In this document: positions 1 to 8,587 of the stretch, piece after piece
Position numbering within the stretch: position 1 is the first letter of the stretch
How the letters are laid out: each line of letters opens with the position of its first letter
NCBI RefSeq assembly: GCF_000717745.1
Contig: NZ_JOBH01000021.1
Coordinates: forward strand, 1 to 64,000
DNA: 64,000 nt
Source of the DNA: Streptomyces violens
Lineage (GTDB): Bacteria > Actinomycetota > Actinomycetes > Streptomycetales > Streptomycetaceae
Direction of reading: 5' to 3'
The notes under the pieces: generated by a model
The model's database searches: none
Seen by the model: the letters and a program-made list of their open reading frames with translations, nothing else
Told to the model about the DNA's origin: nothing
Translations under genes and position numbers: made by a program

Positions 1-1
1 C

Positions 2-692
2 ACCACCCTCGTCGAACCGGGCGACCACATCGTGGCCGTCGTCCCCACCTACCAGCAGCACTACTCCATCCCGGACAGCTACGGCGCCCGCGTCGACCAT
101 CTGACGTTGCGTGAGGAGCACGGCTGGCTTCCCGATCTGGACGAACTCGACCGCCTGGTCACCCCGGAGACGAAGCTCATCGCCGTCAACAATCCCAACA
201 ACCCCACCGGCGCCCTCATCGACGCCACCGGGCTGACCCGCATCGCGAAGATCGCCGACCGTGTCGGGGCGTGGGTGCTGTGCGACGAGGTCTACCGGGG
301 CGTGGACCAGGACGGCGACGGTTTCACCGCCTCGATCGCCGACCTGTACGAGCGCGGCATCTCCACCGGCAGCATGTCCAAGCCGTACTCCCTGGCCGGG
401 CTGCGCCTGGGCTGGATCACCGGCGATCCTCGATGAGTGGGTCACCGGCCGCGACGACATCACCTATGTGAAGCCGGCCTCGGGCACCACCGCGCTCCTG
501 CACTACAACGCCCCGATCGGTTCCTACGAGTTCTGCACCCGCCTCCTTCAGGAGACCGGCGTCATGTTCACCCCCGGCGCCGCCTTCGACATCGAGCACA
601 CCGTACGCATCGGCTTCGCCGACGACACCCGGACGCTGCGCACCGGCCTGGAACTGGTCGGCCAGTTCCTCGACCGCCTCGCCCAGGACTGA
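2..692 (+). pseudogene. PLP-dependent aminotransferase (class I/II), frameshifted, 5' cut by window edge
   Basis: The reading frame is open from base 2 and matches fold-type I aminotransferases: NNPNNPTG (cofactor/substrate loop), CDEVYRG (the Asp that contacts the pyridine nitrogen) and SMSKPYSLAGLRLGW, whose Lys should be the PLP Schiff-base residue. After GWITGDP the frame ends at a TGA (434-436), but the family's C-terminal part (DEWVTGRDDI..., then YNAPIGSYEF... to RLAQD) continues in the next frame up to 692. The shift occurs near 420-432. It fits loss of 8 bases between two short CCGGCGA repeats, as expected from slipped-strand deletion, though a sequencing error is possible. The tone of the sequence recalls capreomycidine-synthase/VioD-like enzymes, but I would not assign a substrate. 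The start lies left of the window. Confidence 0.75.
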
Positions 693-710
693 CTCACCGG
701 CAAGAGGGTC

Positions 711-739
711 GGGGGAAGCGCCTGTAGGACGCTTCCCCC
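711..739 (+). terminator. Rho-independent-type hairpin after the aminotransferase
   Basis: GGGGGAAGCG (711-720) pairs perfectly with CGCTTCCCCC (730-739) around a 9-base loop that can add a CCT/AGG extension. It lies 19 bases after the aminotransferase stop, which fits a terminator. There is no clear U-tract, which is common in Streptomyces. Confidence 0.6.
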
Positions 740-779
740 AACGCTCGCCCGCGTCTCTGCCCCCGCCACCGCCGGCTGC

Positions 780-1119
780 GCCCCCTGTTGACCGACGTCG
801 CAGGCGAAAACGAGGGCTGTGTGTTCAAGCGGCAGCAGCAGCCGTACGTCCCAGGCGAGTGGGCGGGCGGGTGGCGGAAGTACCGCGTACGGGAGTCCAC
901 CGAGGCCATCGTCGGGGCCGTCACCGGCTCCCTGCACCGTCCCGGCACACTGCTGCTCGGCCGCCGCGATGCGGCCGGCCGCATCGCGGCGACCGCACCA
1001 CGCAGCTGGCCGACGCCGCCCTGGACGGCGCCGGCCGCTGGCGGCACCACCTCCGGCCGCTCCGCCCTCGCAGTGACCTCGCCCCGGCCGACGTCCCGCG
1101 GTTCGGACAGGGCCTATGA
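780..1119 (+). pseudogene. ATP-dependent DNA ligase, C-terminal remnant
   Basis: In one frame (about 780-984) the translation reads ENEGCVFKRQQQPYVPGEW, then GGWRKYRVRESTEAIVGAV, then RPGTLLLGRRDAAGR. This is the nucleotidyltransferase end (conserved VFKR/WxKYR) and the start of the OB-fold of actinobacterial ATP-dependent DNA ligases (LigC/LigD type). The continuation RTTQLADAALDGAGRW is in another frame up to a stop at 1119. The catalytic lysine domain is absent upstream. The frame break lies on a 30-base perfect palindrome at 962-991. This is a degraded gene without ligase function. Confidence 0.7.
962..991. repeat. 30-bp perfect palindrome at the ligase frame break
   Basis: The 15 bases 962-976 (starting CGCCGCGATG) are the exact reverse complement of 977-991, with no loop. 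It coincides with the point where the DNA-ligase remnant loses a few codons (the family's RYIG segment) and changes frame, so it probably marks a deletion or rearrangement junction. Confidence 0.8.
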
Positions 1120-1244
1120 GCGCCCGCATCATCATCCACCCGCCCACCGGCACCGGCTCAGCGACGGTACCCGGACAAAGAACGACCTCCTCCACAGCGA
1201 CCGAGTGCCTGCCTTTGAGCCCTCGTCAGGCGCAGGCGGGGGCC

Positions 1245-1259
1245 CAAAGACAGGCTCTG
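1245..1259 (+). repeat. 15-bp direct repeat, left copy (flanks 1264-1998 gene)
   Basis: CAAAGACAGGCTCTG occurs here and again at 2239-2253, 994 bases away in the same orientation. The two copies bracket the dienelactone-hydrolase gene. Confidence 0.7.
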
Positions 1260-1263
1260 AGCC

Positions 1264-1998
1264 CTACCCGCCGTTCAGGGTGCGCTCCAGCAGGGGCAGC
1301 AGCCGCTCCCAGTGCAGCTTCAGCCCGGCCGCGCTGAAGGTCTCGGTGTCGGCCATGGTGAACCCGTGGACGGTGCCGGGGTAGATCTCGGAGGTGTACG
1401 CGACCCCCGCGGCATCCAGCCCACGATTGAGCTCGCCCAGCGCATCGGGCGTCAAGTCACCCTCGGCGTGCCCGAGATGGACCTGCGCGGTGACGGTCTC
1501 GAAGAGCCTGGGTCCGTCGACGCCGACGGGCCCGTGGAACGCGGCGAGGGCGCCGACCCGCCCCGGATGGGCCGCGGCGGTGCGCACGGCGTACAGCCCG
1601 CCGATGCAGTACCCGGTCACCCCGAGGGGCCCGGCGGCGACCTCGGCCTGGGCGCTGAGAAACCCGAGGTAGCCCTCGGCATCGCGCAGAACACGCTCGA
1701 GGCTGTGCGCCTGGATCAAGGGCATCACCGCACCCATGACCCGCTCCCGGTCCTGCGCCCCGACGAACTCGGGAAGCTCGGCCACCGGCGCGGGCCCGTG
1801 CCGGTAGAAGACATTCGGCACGAGCACGTAGTACCCGTGTCCCGCCAACTCCTCGGCCATCTCCCGCAGTACGGGCCGAATTCCAAACCCGTCTGGGTAC
1901 ATCAGCACGCCCGGGTGCCGCCCACCGCCCCCGGGAAAGGCGGCGAATCCGTCGGCCACGCCGTCCACGGTCGGAATCTCCAGCGTCTTGACAGTCAT
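1264..1998 (-). CDS. Dienelactone hydrolase family protein
   Basis: 244-residue alpha/beta hydrolase of the DLH family, probably cytoplasmic; the real substrate is unknown. The nucleophile motif is GYCIGG, with Cys in place of Ser as in true dienelactone hydrolases. The likely triad partners are the Asp in GHAEGD(L) and the His in TVHGFTM. I chose the ATG at 1998 rather than 2010 because GGGAGAG lies 5 bases before it and the product then starts MTVKTLEIPTVDG as usual for the family; the upstream ATG overlaps that ribosome site. It stands alone between degraded genes and is bracketed by a 15-bp direct repeat. Confidence 0.88.
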   Translation of the reverse strand: MTVKTLEIPTVDGVADGFAAFPGGGGRHPGVLMYPDGFGIRPVLREMAEELAGHGYYVLVPNVFYRHGPAPVAELPEFVGAQDRERVMGAVMPLIQAHSLERVLRDAEGYLGFLSAQAEVAAGPLGVTGYCIGGLYAVRTAAAHPGRVGALAAFHGPVGVDGPRLFETVTAQVHLGHAEGDLTPDALGELNRGLDAAGVAYTSEIYPGTVHGFTMADTETFSAAGLKLHWERLLPLLERTLNGG

Positions 1999-2010
1999 GA
2001 ACTCTCCCAT

Positions 2011-2535
2011 CGTCGTTGCCAGTTGAACCTGCGATCAACACGACGAAGGCGGAGCTCGTGCAACGGGGCCCGCATCGGCCCGTACGGCGCTCAGCGGAGC
2101 ACCGGGTCACCGATCCGTGCGTGGCGCGAAGCCGTCCCGGTAGTCATGGTCGTGGAGCCTAGCCCAGATGATCAGCCTGACGCTACGGCTTCCACGGGCG
2201 GGCTACGTGGCCAAGGCCCGCCAGCTCACCAGGGGGTTCAAAGACAGGCTCTGGCAGAGCGCGGCCACCTCACCACACGCCACTGACATCACTACCGATG
2301 AGCTCTCCACAACAAGTGGGTCAGAGCCTGAGTTGCGGTGTCGTTCGTCAGCGACTTCGGGCGCGTTACAGCCACCGGTTTTGTCTGGCCCTCTGCGGGC
2401 AGACGCGCGGCGTATGGGGACGCTGCAGTCCCGGCAGCGAAGGCTGGGGAGTTAGGAAGCAGCTGCCCAGTGCCGTGGCCAAGGGCCGGTGCCGGCCGGC
2501 GTGCCGACGGGCGGTGTCGAAGGGGCAGGGGAATC
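2011..2535. other. Intergenic, no supported gene; right copy of 15-bp repeat at 2239-2253
   Basis: I find no family resemblance in any frame. The only structure seen is the second copy of CAAAGACAGGCTCTG at 2239-2253. Confidence 0.5.
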
Positions 2536-2867
2536 GTGGACCGGCAGGGCGCAGGGTGGAGTTTCCTCACCAACCACGCCCGCGTCTCCTGGCCGTCGCG
2601 CGGGACCCCACAACGCGCATCCGCGACATCGCAGCGGCCTGCCGTATCGCCGAGCGCACTGCCCAGGCCATCGTCTGCGACCTCGAAGCGGCCGGTTACC
2701 TCAGTCGGGAACGGATCGGGCGACGCACGCACTGCACCCTCAACCTGAACGGTTCCCTCCGCCATCCGGCAGAGGCCGGCCTGTCCATCCGGGCACTGCT
2801 GGACCTCTTCACCCTCACCGCGCGGGCCGTGAAGCCGCGGTGCGACCGCACCTCCAAAGGAGGGTGA
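2536..2867 (+). pseudogene. MarR-like winged-helix regulator, single-base frameshift
   Basis: A GTG at 2536 preceded by AGGGGCAGGGG starts VDRQGAGWSFLTNHARV. The next bases read GTC TCC TGG where the family would have GTC CTC CTG, and the rest (LLAVARDPTTRIRDIAAAC, then AERTAQAIVCDLEAAGYL, then GRRTHCTLNLNG) continues in another frame to a stop at 2867. One missing C near 2588-2592 restores a complete protein of about 110 residues of the small winged-helix family common in Streptomyces (helix-turn-helix around RIRDIAAACRIAERTAQAIV, wing GRRTHCTL). Either a real single-base deletion or a sequence error. Confidence 0.72.
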
Positions 2868-2885
2868 GAAACCCGCTCGGACGGG

Positions 2886-3620
2886 TCAGGGCACGGTTCC
2901 GTCGCACCGAGGGCTCCCCTCGGTATCGGGCGGGAGGATGACGGTGCCGTCGATGACGTCGCGGGCCAGGTCGGCGATGCGCATCTGGTGGTGACGGGCG
3001 TGAGCCCGCAGGCGGTGGAAGGCGGTGTCGGGATCGGTGGCATGGAGGCGGGTGAGATAGCCCTTGGCCTGTTCGATGACGGTGCGGGTGTCCAGGGCTC
3101 CTTGAAGCTGTGCGCTGAGGGTGCGGTGGTGATCCAGGGTGGTCTGCTGGAACAGGGAGATGGCGGTGGCATCCGCCAGCGCCCGGGCGAGGCGGCAGTC
3201 GGCGTCGGACAGGGGGCCGGGAATGCGGCGGAAGAGGTTCAGCACGCCGATGGTCTCCTTCCGCAGCCGGATCGGAGAGGCATGCACGGAGACATAGCCG
3301 GCGCCGCGGGCGCGGACGCTGAAGCCCGGCCAGCACGAAGGGGCGTGCAGGTCGGTGTGGTCGACGGGGACGCCCTCAACGTAAGCGGTCAGGCAGGGGC
3401 CCTCCCGGGCGTCGAGCTCGAAGAGTTCCACCAGACGGACCCGCTCGGAGGTGGTCGCCACCAGACGCAGCGGACCGCCGGGGGTGGCCAGCATCACCCC
3501 GGCATCGCCGATGTCCAACAGGTCCATGCAGTGCTCGGCAACCCGGTACAGGAAATCGGCCGGGTCGAAATCGGCGACCAGGGTGTCGGCCAGATCGATC
3601 AGCGCGGCCGCCACCCGCAT
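2886..3620 (-). CDS. GAF and ANTAR domain regulator
   Basis: About 244 residues. An N-terminal GAF domain (residues ~10-150, including LDIGDAGVMLATPGGPLRL and REGPCLTAYVEGVPV) is followed by a C-terminal ANTAR RNA-binding domain (~175-235: QLQGALDTRTVIEQAKGYL ... AFHRLRAHARHHQMRIADLA). ANTAR proteins bind paired-hairpin RNA and act as antiterminators. The GAF part probably senses a small ligand, redox state or partner. The frame is open up to 3767, but that stretch looks non-coding. I place the start at the ATG at 3620, where family similarity begins (MRVAAALIDLADTLV); the ribosome site is weak, so the start is uncertain. Confidence 0.85.
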   Translation of the reverse strand: MRVAAALIDLADTLVADFDPADFLYRVAEHCMDLLDIGDAGVMLATPGGPLRLVATTSERVRLVELFELDAREGPCLTAYVEGVPVDHTDLHAPSCWPGFSVRARGAGYVSVHASPIRLRKETIGVLNLFRRIPGPLSDADCRLARALADATAISLFQQTTLDHHRTLSAQLQGALDTRTVIEQAKGYLTRLHATDPDTAFHRLRAHARHHQMRIADLARDVIDGTVILPPDTEGSPRCDGTVP

Positions 3621-4044
3621 CTCACGCGAGGGCGGGGGCCTGTCCGGGGGGGGGCGGGCCTGCCGCGGGCAGAGGCGGTAGGGGCATGTCAGCCGCCGAT
3701 CGGCGGTGTCAGCGACCGGACCGGAAGCATCATGCACAGGGACTGGGTGGAGAACACCCGGAAACAATCAGCACTGACCTGCCATCAGACTATGCCCTGG
3801 ACCATGGTCTTTTCAGCACCAACCCAACGCCCGCGCCACTCGTCCACGAGGCACCTCGCGGAGGATCGCAAACAGGCACTAAAGGGGCCGCTACCCGGAT
3901 ATCTGAGTCGCGGCCCCTCGCTCACCTGCACGGACTAGTAGCACTTCGTCAAGTTTGTCGATCTCTGCTGTCCGGTGGATGGCGGCGGCCTGAGCCCCGG
4001 GGCGGCGGGTCGCGGTGCTCGCAGCGGCGTCCCGGGGCTGGCGC
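3621..4044. other. Intergenic, no supported gene
   Basis: Holds the upstream region of the GAF-ANTAR gene and the region downstream of the STAND ATPase. I searched it on the minus strand for a lost LuxR-type helix-turn-helix belonging to the ATPase and found none. Confidence 0.5.
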
Positions 4045-6180
4045 TCAGCCGGGTACGCCGTGCGGTACGGCTGGTGGGGTGTCCGGTGTGGTGAGGGCGT
4101 AGGTGATGCCGGTGTCGGGGTCGGTGTGGTAGCCGGCGTGGAAGGCGGTTTGGTAGGCGTCGTCTCCGAGGAGGCGGCGGGCCTGGGTCTCGCATGCGAT
4201 GCGGGTAGCGAGGAGGTCGGGCGAGCCCATCTGGGGGATGCCGAGGGTCTGCCAGATCTGTTCGGCGATGCCCAGGAGCCGGGCGGCCCGCTCGGCGTGT
4301 CCGGACGCGATCGCCACGGAGGCGAGCACGTCGATGACCGTGGCGATGCCGAGGCTGTCGTGCAGGCGGCGCTTGCCGTCGAGGGCGGCGCGGGCATGGA
4401 CCGCGGCCTCCTCCGGCTGTCCCAGTCCCAGCGCGGCAAGCGCGCACGTGTACTCGCCCCAGGCACGGGCCCAGATCTCACCGCGCCGGACACAGACCAC
4501 GCGCAGTTCCTCGGCGACGGCAGCGGCCTCGATGTACTGCCCGAGGTGGGCGTGGACGAAGGCCTGAGCGCTCAGTGCCACGAGCCACCCCCCGAGATAA
4601 CGCCCGTCGACAGGCCGGAGATGCAGCACCGCATCGAGCACCTCGGCCGCTTGCGTCAGCTGACCTCTCAGCGCGAGACTGCCGCCCTCCAGGTGGACGG
4701 CGACGATCGGTGGGGTCTCGTCGGTTCCATCGGCCATGGCCGCCCGGTAGACGCCGCCTAGGCGGAGACTGGTCTCCGTGTCGCCCTGGGCGATGGCGGC
4801 GAGGCCGCAGGCCCACAGGGCCCTAGCGCGGGCCGGACCGGGGGCCGGAGCCAGGGCGAGCGCCCGGTCCAGGTAGTGCCGGCCTTCCCTCGCGAAGCCG
4901 CAGGCGAACCAGTAGAACCACAGCGCACCGCCCATCTCCAGCGCGGCGTGCCCGTCCCCTTCGGTGAGGCAGAAGTCCAGGGCGGTGCGGAGGTTGGCGT
5001 GCTCGGCGACCGTCCGCTCGTACCAGGCGATCTGCTCCGGCCCGATCCAGCCGGCGTCCGCCCGGTAGGCCAGGGTCCGGTAGTAGTCCCGATGCCGGTG
5101 GCGCAGCGCTTCTTCCTCGCCCAGGCGGCGCAGCCAGCCGGTGCCGTATTCGCGGAGGGTGTCCAGCATGCGGTAGCGCTCTCCGCCGCCGGTGGGCTGC
5201 CAGGTCAGGATCGACTTGTCGACCAGTGTGGCCAGCAGGTCGGTGATGCGCTCGGTGGCCAGGAACGCGTCCGCGCACACCAGTCGGGCCGACTCGGCGT
5301 CGAAGGAACCGGCGAACACCGAAAGGCGGGCCCACAGCAGTCGTTCGGCCGGGCTGCAGAGCTGGTGGCTCCAGCCGATCGCGGTCCGCAGGGCCTGGTG
5401 CCAGGGCGGCTCGGCCCCCTCCACCACCGCGTCGGTCTCCCCCAGGACCGCGAACCGGTCGTCCAGCCGCACCGTCAACTCCCGCACCGACAGCTCGCCC
5501 AGGCGTGCCGCGGCCAGCTCGATGGCGAGCGGCAGGCCCTCCAGGCGCCGGCACAGGCCGACCAGCTCTGCCCGGCGGGCGTCGGTGGCCGCGAAGCCGG
5601 GGGCGTGCGCGGCGGCGCGCTCGGCCAGCAGCACTACCGCATCCGCCTGCGCCGCCGCGGGATCGTCGGTCTCCGGGACCGGCAGCGGCTCGACCGTGCA
5701 CACCTCCTCGCCGGGGACGTTCAGGGTGCGGCGGCTGGTGGCCAGGATGCGCAGGCCCGGTGCGGCCCGCGCCAGCGCCTGTACGGTCAGCGCGCAGGCG
5801 TCGGTCAGATGCTCGCAGGTGTCCAGGACCAGCAGCAGCTCCCGGTCCGCCAGGTAGTCGGCCAGGACATCGATCACCGGGCGGGCGGTCTGGTCGGCCA
5901 GCGGCAGCACCTGGGCGATGGTGTGCGGCAATAGCCCGCCCTTGCGCAGCGGCGACAGCTCCACCCACCACACCCCGTCCCGGAAGCGGGATCGCAGCCC
6001 GGCCGCGGCCTCCAGCGCGAGCCGGGTCTTGCCCACGCCACCCACCCCGGTCACTGTCACCAGCCGCGCCCGCCGGCACAGCCGCGCCACCTGCGCCAGC
6101 TCCGTTTGTCGCCCGACCAGACGGTTCGTCTCCTCCGGCAGGTTCCCCAGCCGCCGCTCCTCTGCCGCCTCGTCCGTCAT
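4045..6180 (-). CDS. AfsR/LuxR-like STAND NTPase without a DNA-binding domain
   Basis: 711 residues. The N-terminal NB-ARC-type ATPase has a Walker A (TGVGGVGKTRLALE, ~residues 35-48), Walker B (LLLVLDTCEHL), sensor (ILATSRRTLNVPGE) and GLPLAIELAAARL (helical/winged part), followed by an alpha-helical TPR-like half (~residues 380-690: EHANLRTALDF, EGRHYLDRALALA, HARAALDGKRRL). Relatives usually carry an N-terminal SARP domain or a C-terminal LuxR helix-turn-helix. Here the protein starts directly at EERRLGNLPEETNRLVGR and ends with GVPG, so neither is present. The start at 6180 (MTDEAAEE) is chosen because the upstream open frame to 6387 has no protein character. Probably a nucleotide-switch signalling protein acting through partners. 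Divergent from the MFS gene. Confidence 0.85.
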   Translation of the reverse strand: MTDEAAEERRLGNLPEETNRLVGRQTELAQVARLCRRARLVTVTGVGGVGKTRLALEAAAGLRSRFRDGVWWVELSPLRKGGLLPHTIAQVLPLADQTARPVIDVLADYLADRELLLVLDTCEHLTDACALTVQALARAAPGLRILATSRRTLNVPGEEVCTVEPLPVPETDDPAAAQADAVVLLAERAAAHAPGFAATDARRAELVGLCRRLEGLPLAIELAAARLGELSVRELTVRLDDRFAVLGETDAVVEGAEPPWHQALRTAIGWSHQLCSPAERLLWARLSVFAGSFDAESARLVCADAFLATERITDLLATLVDKSILTWQPTGGGERYRMLDTLREYGTGWLRRLGEEEALRHRHRDYYRTLAYRADAGWIGPEQIAWYERTVAEHANLRTALDFCLTEGDGHAALEMGGALWFYWFACGFAREGRHYLDRALALAPAPGPARARALWACGLAAIAQGDTETSLRLGGVYRAAMADGTDETPPIVAVHLEGGSLALRGQLTQAAEVLDAVLHLRPVDGRYLGGWLVALSAQAFVHAHLGQYIEAAAVAEELRVVCVRRGEIWARAWGEYTCALAALGLGQPEEAAVHARAALDGKRRLHDSLGIATVIDVLASVAIASGHAERAARLLGIAEQIWQTLGIPQMGSPDLLATRIACETQARRLLGDDAYQTAFHAGYHTDPDTGITYALTTPDTPPAVPHGVPG

Positions 6181-6428
6181 CTGGACGACCCCGATCCTGA
6201 CTGTTGCCTTGTTCCTCTGCAGGTCCTGTTGGTAGCAGAACGCCGGGCCCGCTCGCACGTCTTCGGGCGCCTTGTTCACGGCACTCTCGCTCACCGTGCA
6301 AGAGTGCAGCACGCCTCTGAGTAGCTGTGTCAGAACCACTGGTCCGTGACGGCCCGTTACGCGTGGGCGAACCGGACCCGGTATCAATCCGGTTGCGGGG
6401 AGTCCGGCGGTCCCGGTGAGGTACCTCT

Positions 6429-7715
6429 ATGAGCGGTGCCACGAAGCGAGAGCAACGGGTGGGGGCGGGCCAGGGCCGCGGGAGCACTCGACCGTCGGCT
6501 CCATGGCGCCGACGGGCGGTGCTCCTGGCTCTGATGCTGGCCGCCTTCACCTTCAACACCGCAGAGAACCTGCCGGTCGGCCTCCTAGAACTCATCTCCG
6601 AGGACATAGCGGTGTCCGTGTCCGCGGTCGGTCTCCTGGTCACCGGTTACGGCGTGACGGTGGCCGTGGCATCTCTGCCGCTCGCCCGCGTCACACAGTC
6701 GCTGCCCCGGCGTCATGTGCTCACCGGCCTGCTGGCCGCGCTCGCCGTGTCCAGTCTGATCGCGGCGCTGTCCCTCTCTTATCCGCTGCTTCTTGGGGCG
6801 CGGCTGTTGACCGCGCTGGCGCAGGCGCTGTTCTGGGCAGTGATGGGCCCGGTCGCGGTGGGACTGTTCGCACCCGAGGTCCGGGGGCGTGTGGTGGGGG
6901 CACTGTCCGTCGCCGGGTCGCTGGCCCTCGTGCTCGGTGTGCCCGCCGGGACCTGGCTGGGCCGGCAGAGCGCCTGGCAGGTACCGATCGCCATGCTGGC
7001 GGGCCTGGGGCTCGTCTCCCTCGTGACGATCGCCGCTCTCCTGCCGACCACACGCCCGGAAGAGGCACGCGCCGCCTTCGGGACCGCTCCCGACGCTCGC
7101 CGGTTCGCCACCGTGCTCGTGGTCGGCGCCCTGTCCGTCACCGGGGCATTCGCAGGATTCACCTACCTCGTGAAGTTCCTGGGCGACGTGAGCGGGTTCT
7201 CTCCGAACACGGTCAACGCCCTGCTCGTGGCTTTCGGAGTCGCCTGTCTGGCCGGAGTGACCCTCACCGGGGCACTGCTCGACCGCTTTCCGCACGCGAC
7301 CCTGGCCGCGGCCGTGGCCACGCAGGCCGGGGGCCTGCTCGGCCTGTACGCGGCCGGTGCCGACCCGGTGGCAGCGGTGGTGTTCCTGGTGCTGATGGGC
7401 GGCGCACTCGGACCGGTGTTCATGGCCACCCAGAACGAGATGCTGCACTGTGCACCAGGCCGTACGGACATCGCCCTCGCGGCGAACTCCGCTTCCTACA
7501 ACGCCGGTATCGCAGCCGGCGCCGCGCTCGGGGGACTGCTCCTGGCATCAGTCGGCGTGCGGGCCGCTTTCCTTGCCGGCGGGCTGCTGACCACAACGGC
7601 CTGCGCGGTGCTGCTCAGCGGGCGGCGTCGCCCGCCGACCGTGGCTTCGTGCCCAGTGACAGCTTGTGCATGGGTTCCGACGGCAGTTGGTGATCAGCCC
7701 GATCCGGATTGTTGA
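6429..7715 (+). CDS. MFS transporter, DHA1 (AraJ-like) family
   Basis: 428 residues, about 12 membrane helices. The N-terminal signature LPVGLLELISEDIAVS and VGLLVTGYGVTVAVASLPLA is that of the drug:H+ antiporter-1 / AraJ-type exporters. Helix 4-5 region: LTALAQALFWAVMGPVAVGLF, then VVGALSVAGSLALVLGVPAGTWLGR (antiporter motif C-like). The first ~30 residues are basic and hydrophilic. Ribosome site GGTGAGG about 7 bases before the ATG. The last ~30 residues (PPTVASCPVTACAW...) are not typical and may be a run-on into a neighbouring frame. Faces away from the STAND ATPase gene. Substrate unknown. Confidence 0.88.
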   Translation: MSGATKREQRVGAGQGRGSTRPSAPWRRRAVLLALMLAAFTFNTAENLPVGLLELISEDIAVSVSAVGLLVTGYGVTVAVASLPLARVTQSLPRRHVLTGLLAALAVSSLIAALSLSYPLLLGARLLTALAQALFWAVMGPVAVGLFAPEVRGRVVGALSVAGSLALVLGVPAGTWLGRQSAWQVPIAMLAGLGLVSLVTIAALLPTTRPEEARAAFGTAPDARRFATVLVVGALSVTGAFAGFTYLVKFLGDVSGFSPNTVNALLVAFGVACLAGVTLTGALLDRFPHATLAAAVATQAGGLLGLYAAGADPVAAVVFLVLMGGALGPVFMATQNEMLHCAPGRTDIALAANSASYNAGIAAGAALGGLLLASVGVRAAFLAGGLLTTTACAVLLSGRRRPPTVASCPVTACAWVPTAVGDQPDPDC

Positions 7716-7801
7716 CGAGATGAGGACGACGCTGTCGGCCGCTCCCCGCCCTGCGTCAACTATTCGGTATGGCGGGATGGGACTGTCCGTAGGGTTCATG
7801 C

Positions 7802-8167
7802 ATGGCGGACGAGAGTGAGTGGGCCGTTCAGGCGGCTATTGCGGCGGAGATGCGGCTTCTCGACCCTGACGTGCGTGCTTCCTCAGTCCTGGTCTCGGAG
7901 CTTTTGGACCCGGAGTTCACCGAGATCGGAGCGTCTGGCAGGCGCTGGGACGCGACGTCGATTCTCACCGTGACGAGTGCTGGTTCAGTGGACGCGGAGT
8001 CTCCGGTCGAGGTCAGTGAGATGTCCGGGGTCGTACTCGCTCCGGGCATCATTCACCTGACGTACCTCGCCGACAGCAAAGGGCGCCGAGCATGGCGGAG
8101 CTCGCTATGGCGTATGACGGAAACCGACTGGCGCATGTACTTTCACCAGGGCACGTTGGCGAGCTGA
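7802..8167 (+). CDS. NTF2-like (DUF4440) small protein
   Basis: 121 residues with the pattern of the DUF4440/SnoaL-like cone fold: AAIAAEMRLLDPDVRAS, then LLDPEFTEIGASGRRWD, and a C-terminal strand pair ending WRSSLWRMTETDWRMYFHQGT. Such proteins act as small ligand-binding or isomerase-like folds. No catalytic assignment is possible. Followed directly by a strong terminator, so it is probably a single-gene unit. Ribosome site not obvious. Confidence 0.8.
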   Translation: MADESEWAVQAAIAAEMRLLDPDVRASSVLVSELLDPEFTEIGASGRRWDATSILTVTSAGSVDAESPVEVSEMSGVVLAPGIIHLTYLADSKGRRAWRSSLWRMTETDWRMYFHQGTLAS

Positions 8168-8174
8168 GCGAATA

Positions 8175-8206
8175 ATGGTCCGCCGCCCGTGAGGGCGGCG
8201 GACCAT
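8175..8206 (+). terminator. Strong hairpin terminator
   Basis: ATGGTCCGCCGCCC (8175-8188) pairs perfectly over 14 bp with 8193-8206 around a GTGA loop, 8 bases after the DUF4440 stop. Confidence 0.85.
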
Positions 8207-8293
8207 CAAGGGAAGTAACGGTAGGGCAGTCGACCCAGGCGGGCTCCGTGGCTCGGACTCGGGTGCTGGCGGCGAGGCGGTAAGAGTCGGTGA

Positions 8294-8587
8294 CAGGCCG
8301 GAAAGCGGCTGGCCAAGCAACCCAACGTGCTCCTGAGTCACTTAATGGAACGCGCGGAGCTGCCCAACGCCCAGCTCGCGCAGAACATGACCGCGCGGGC
8401 ACGGGCGGTGGGGCATCGGCACATCAACCCCGATGAAATTCGGGTGCGGCGCTGGCGACGCGGGGATTGCCCGAGGGCGCCCGGGCCGTAGCTGATCGCG
8501 GATATGCTCGGCACACATCTCGCCCTCCCCCTTATCCCTGCGGACGTGGGCTTACCAGGGCCGCAGCAGACCCGGCTACGGCGCTGA
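8294..8587 (+). pseudogene. XRE-type regulator remnant with in-frame TAG
   Basis: One continuous frame reads KQPNVLLSHLMERAELPNAQ, then RAVGHRHINPDEIRVRRWRRG, then a TAG at 8489-8491, and directly after it LIADMLGTHLALPLIPADVG. This is the N-terminal XRE-like domain of a widespread Streptomyces regulator family (usual text ...PELIADMLGTHLG.PLTPADVGL). The TAG replaces the expected GAG (Glu), so a single G-to-T change explains it. The product is also truncated at both ends: an in-frame stop lies upstream at 8291, and the usual long C-terminal part is missing. Confidence 0.65.

Noticed and set aside
415..440. Programmed frameshift in the aminotransferase
   Set aside because: No slippery heptamer or downstream structure; deletion between short repeats is simpler.
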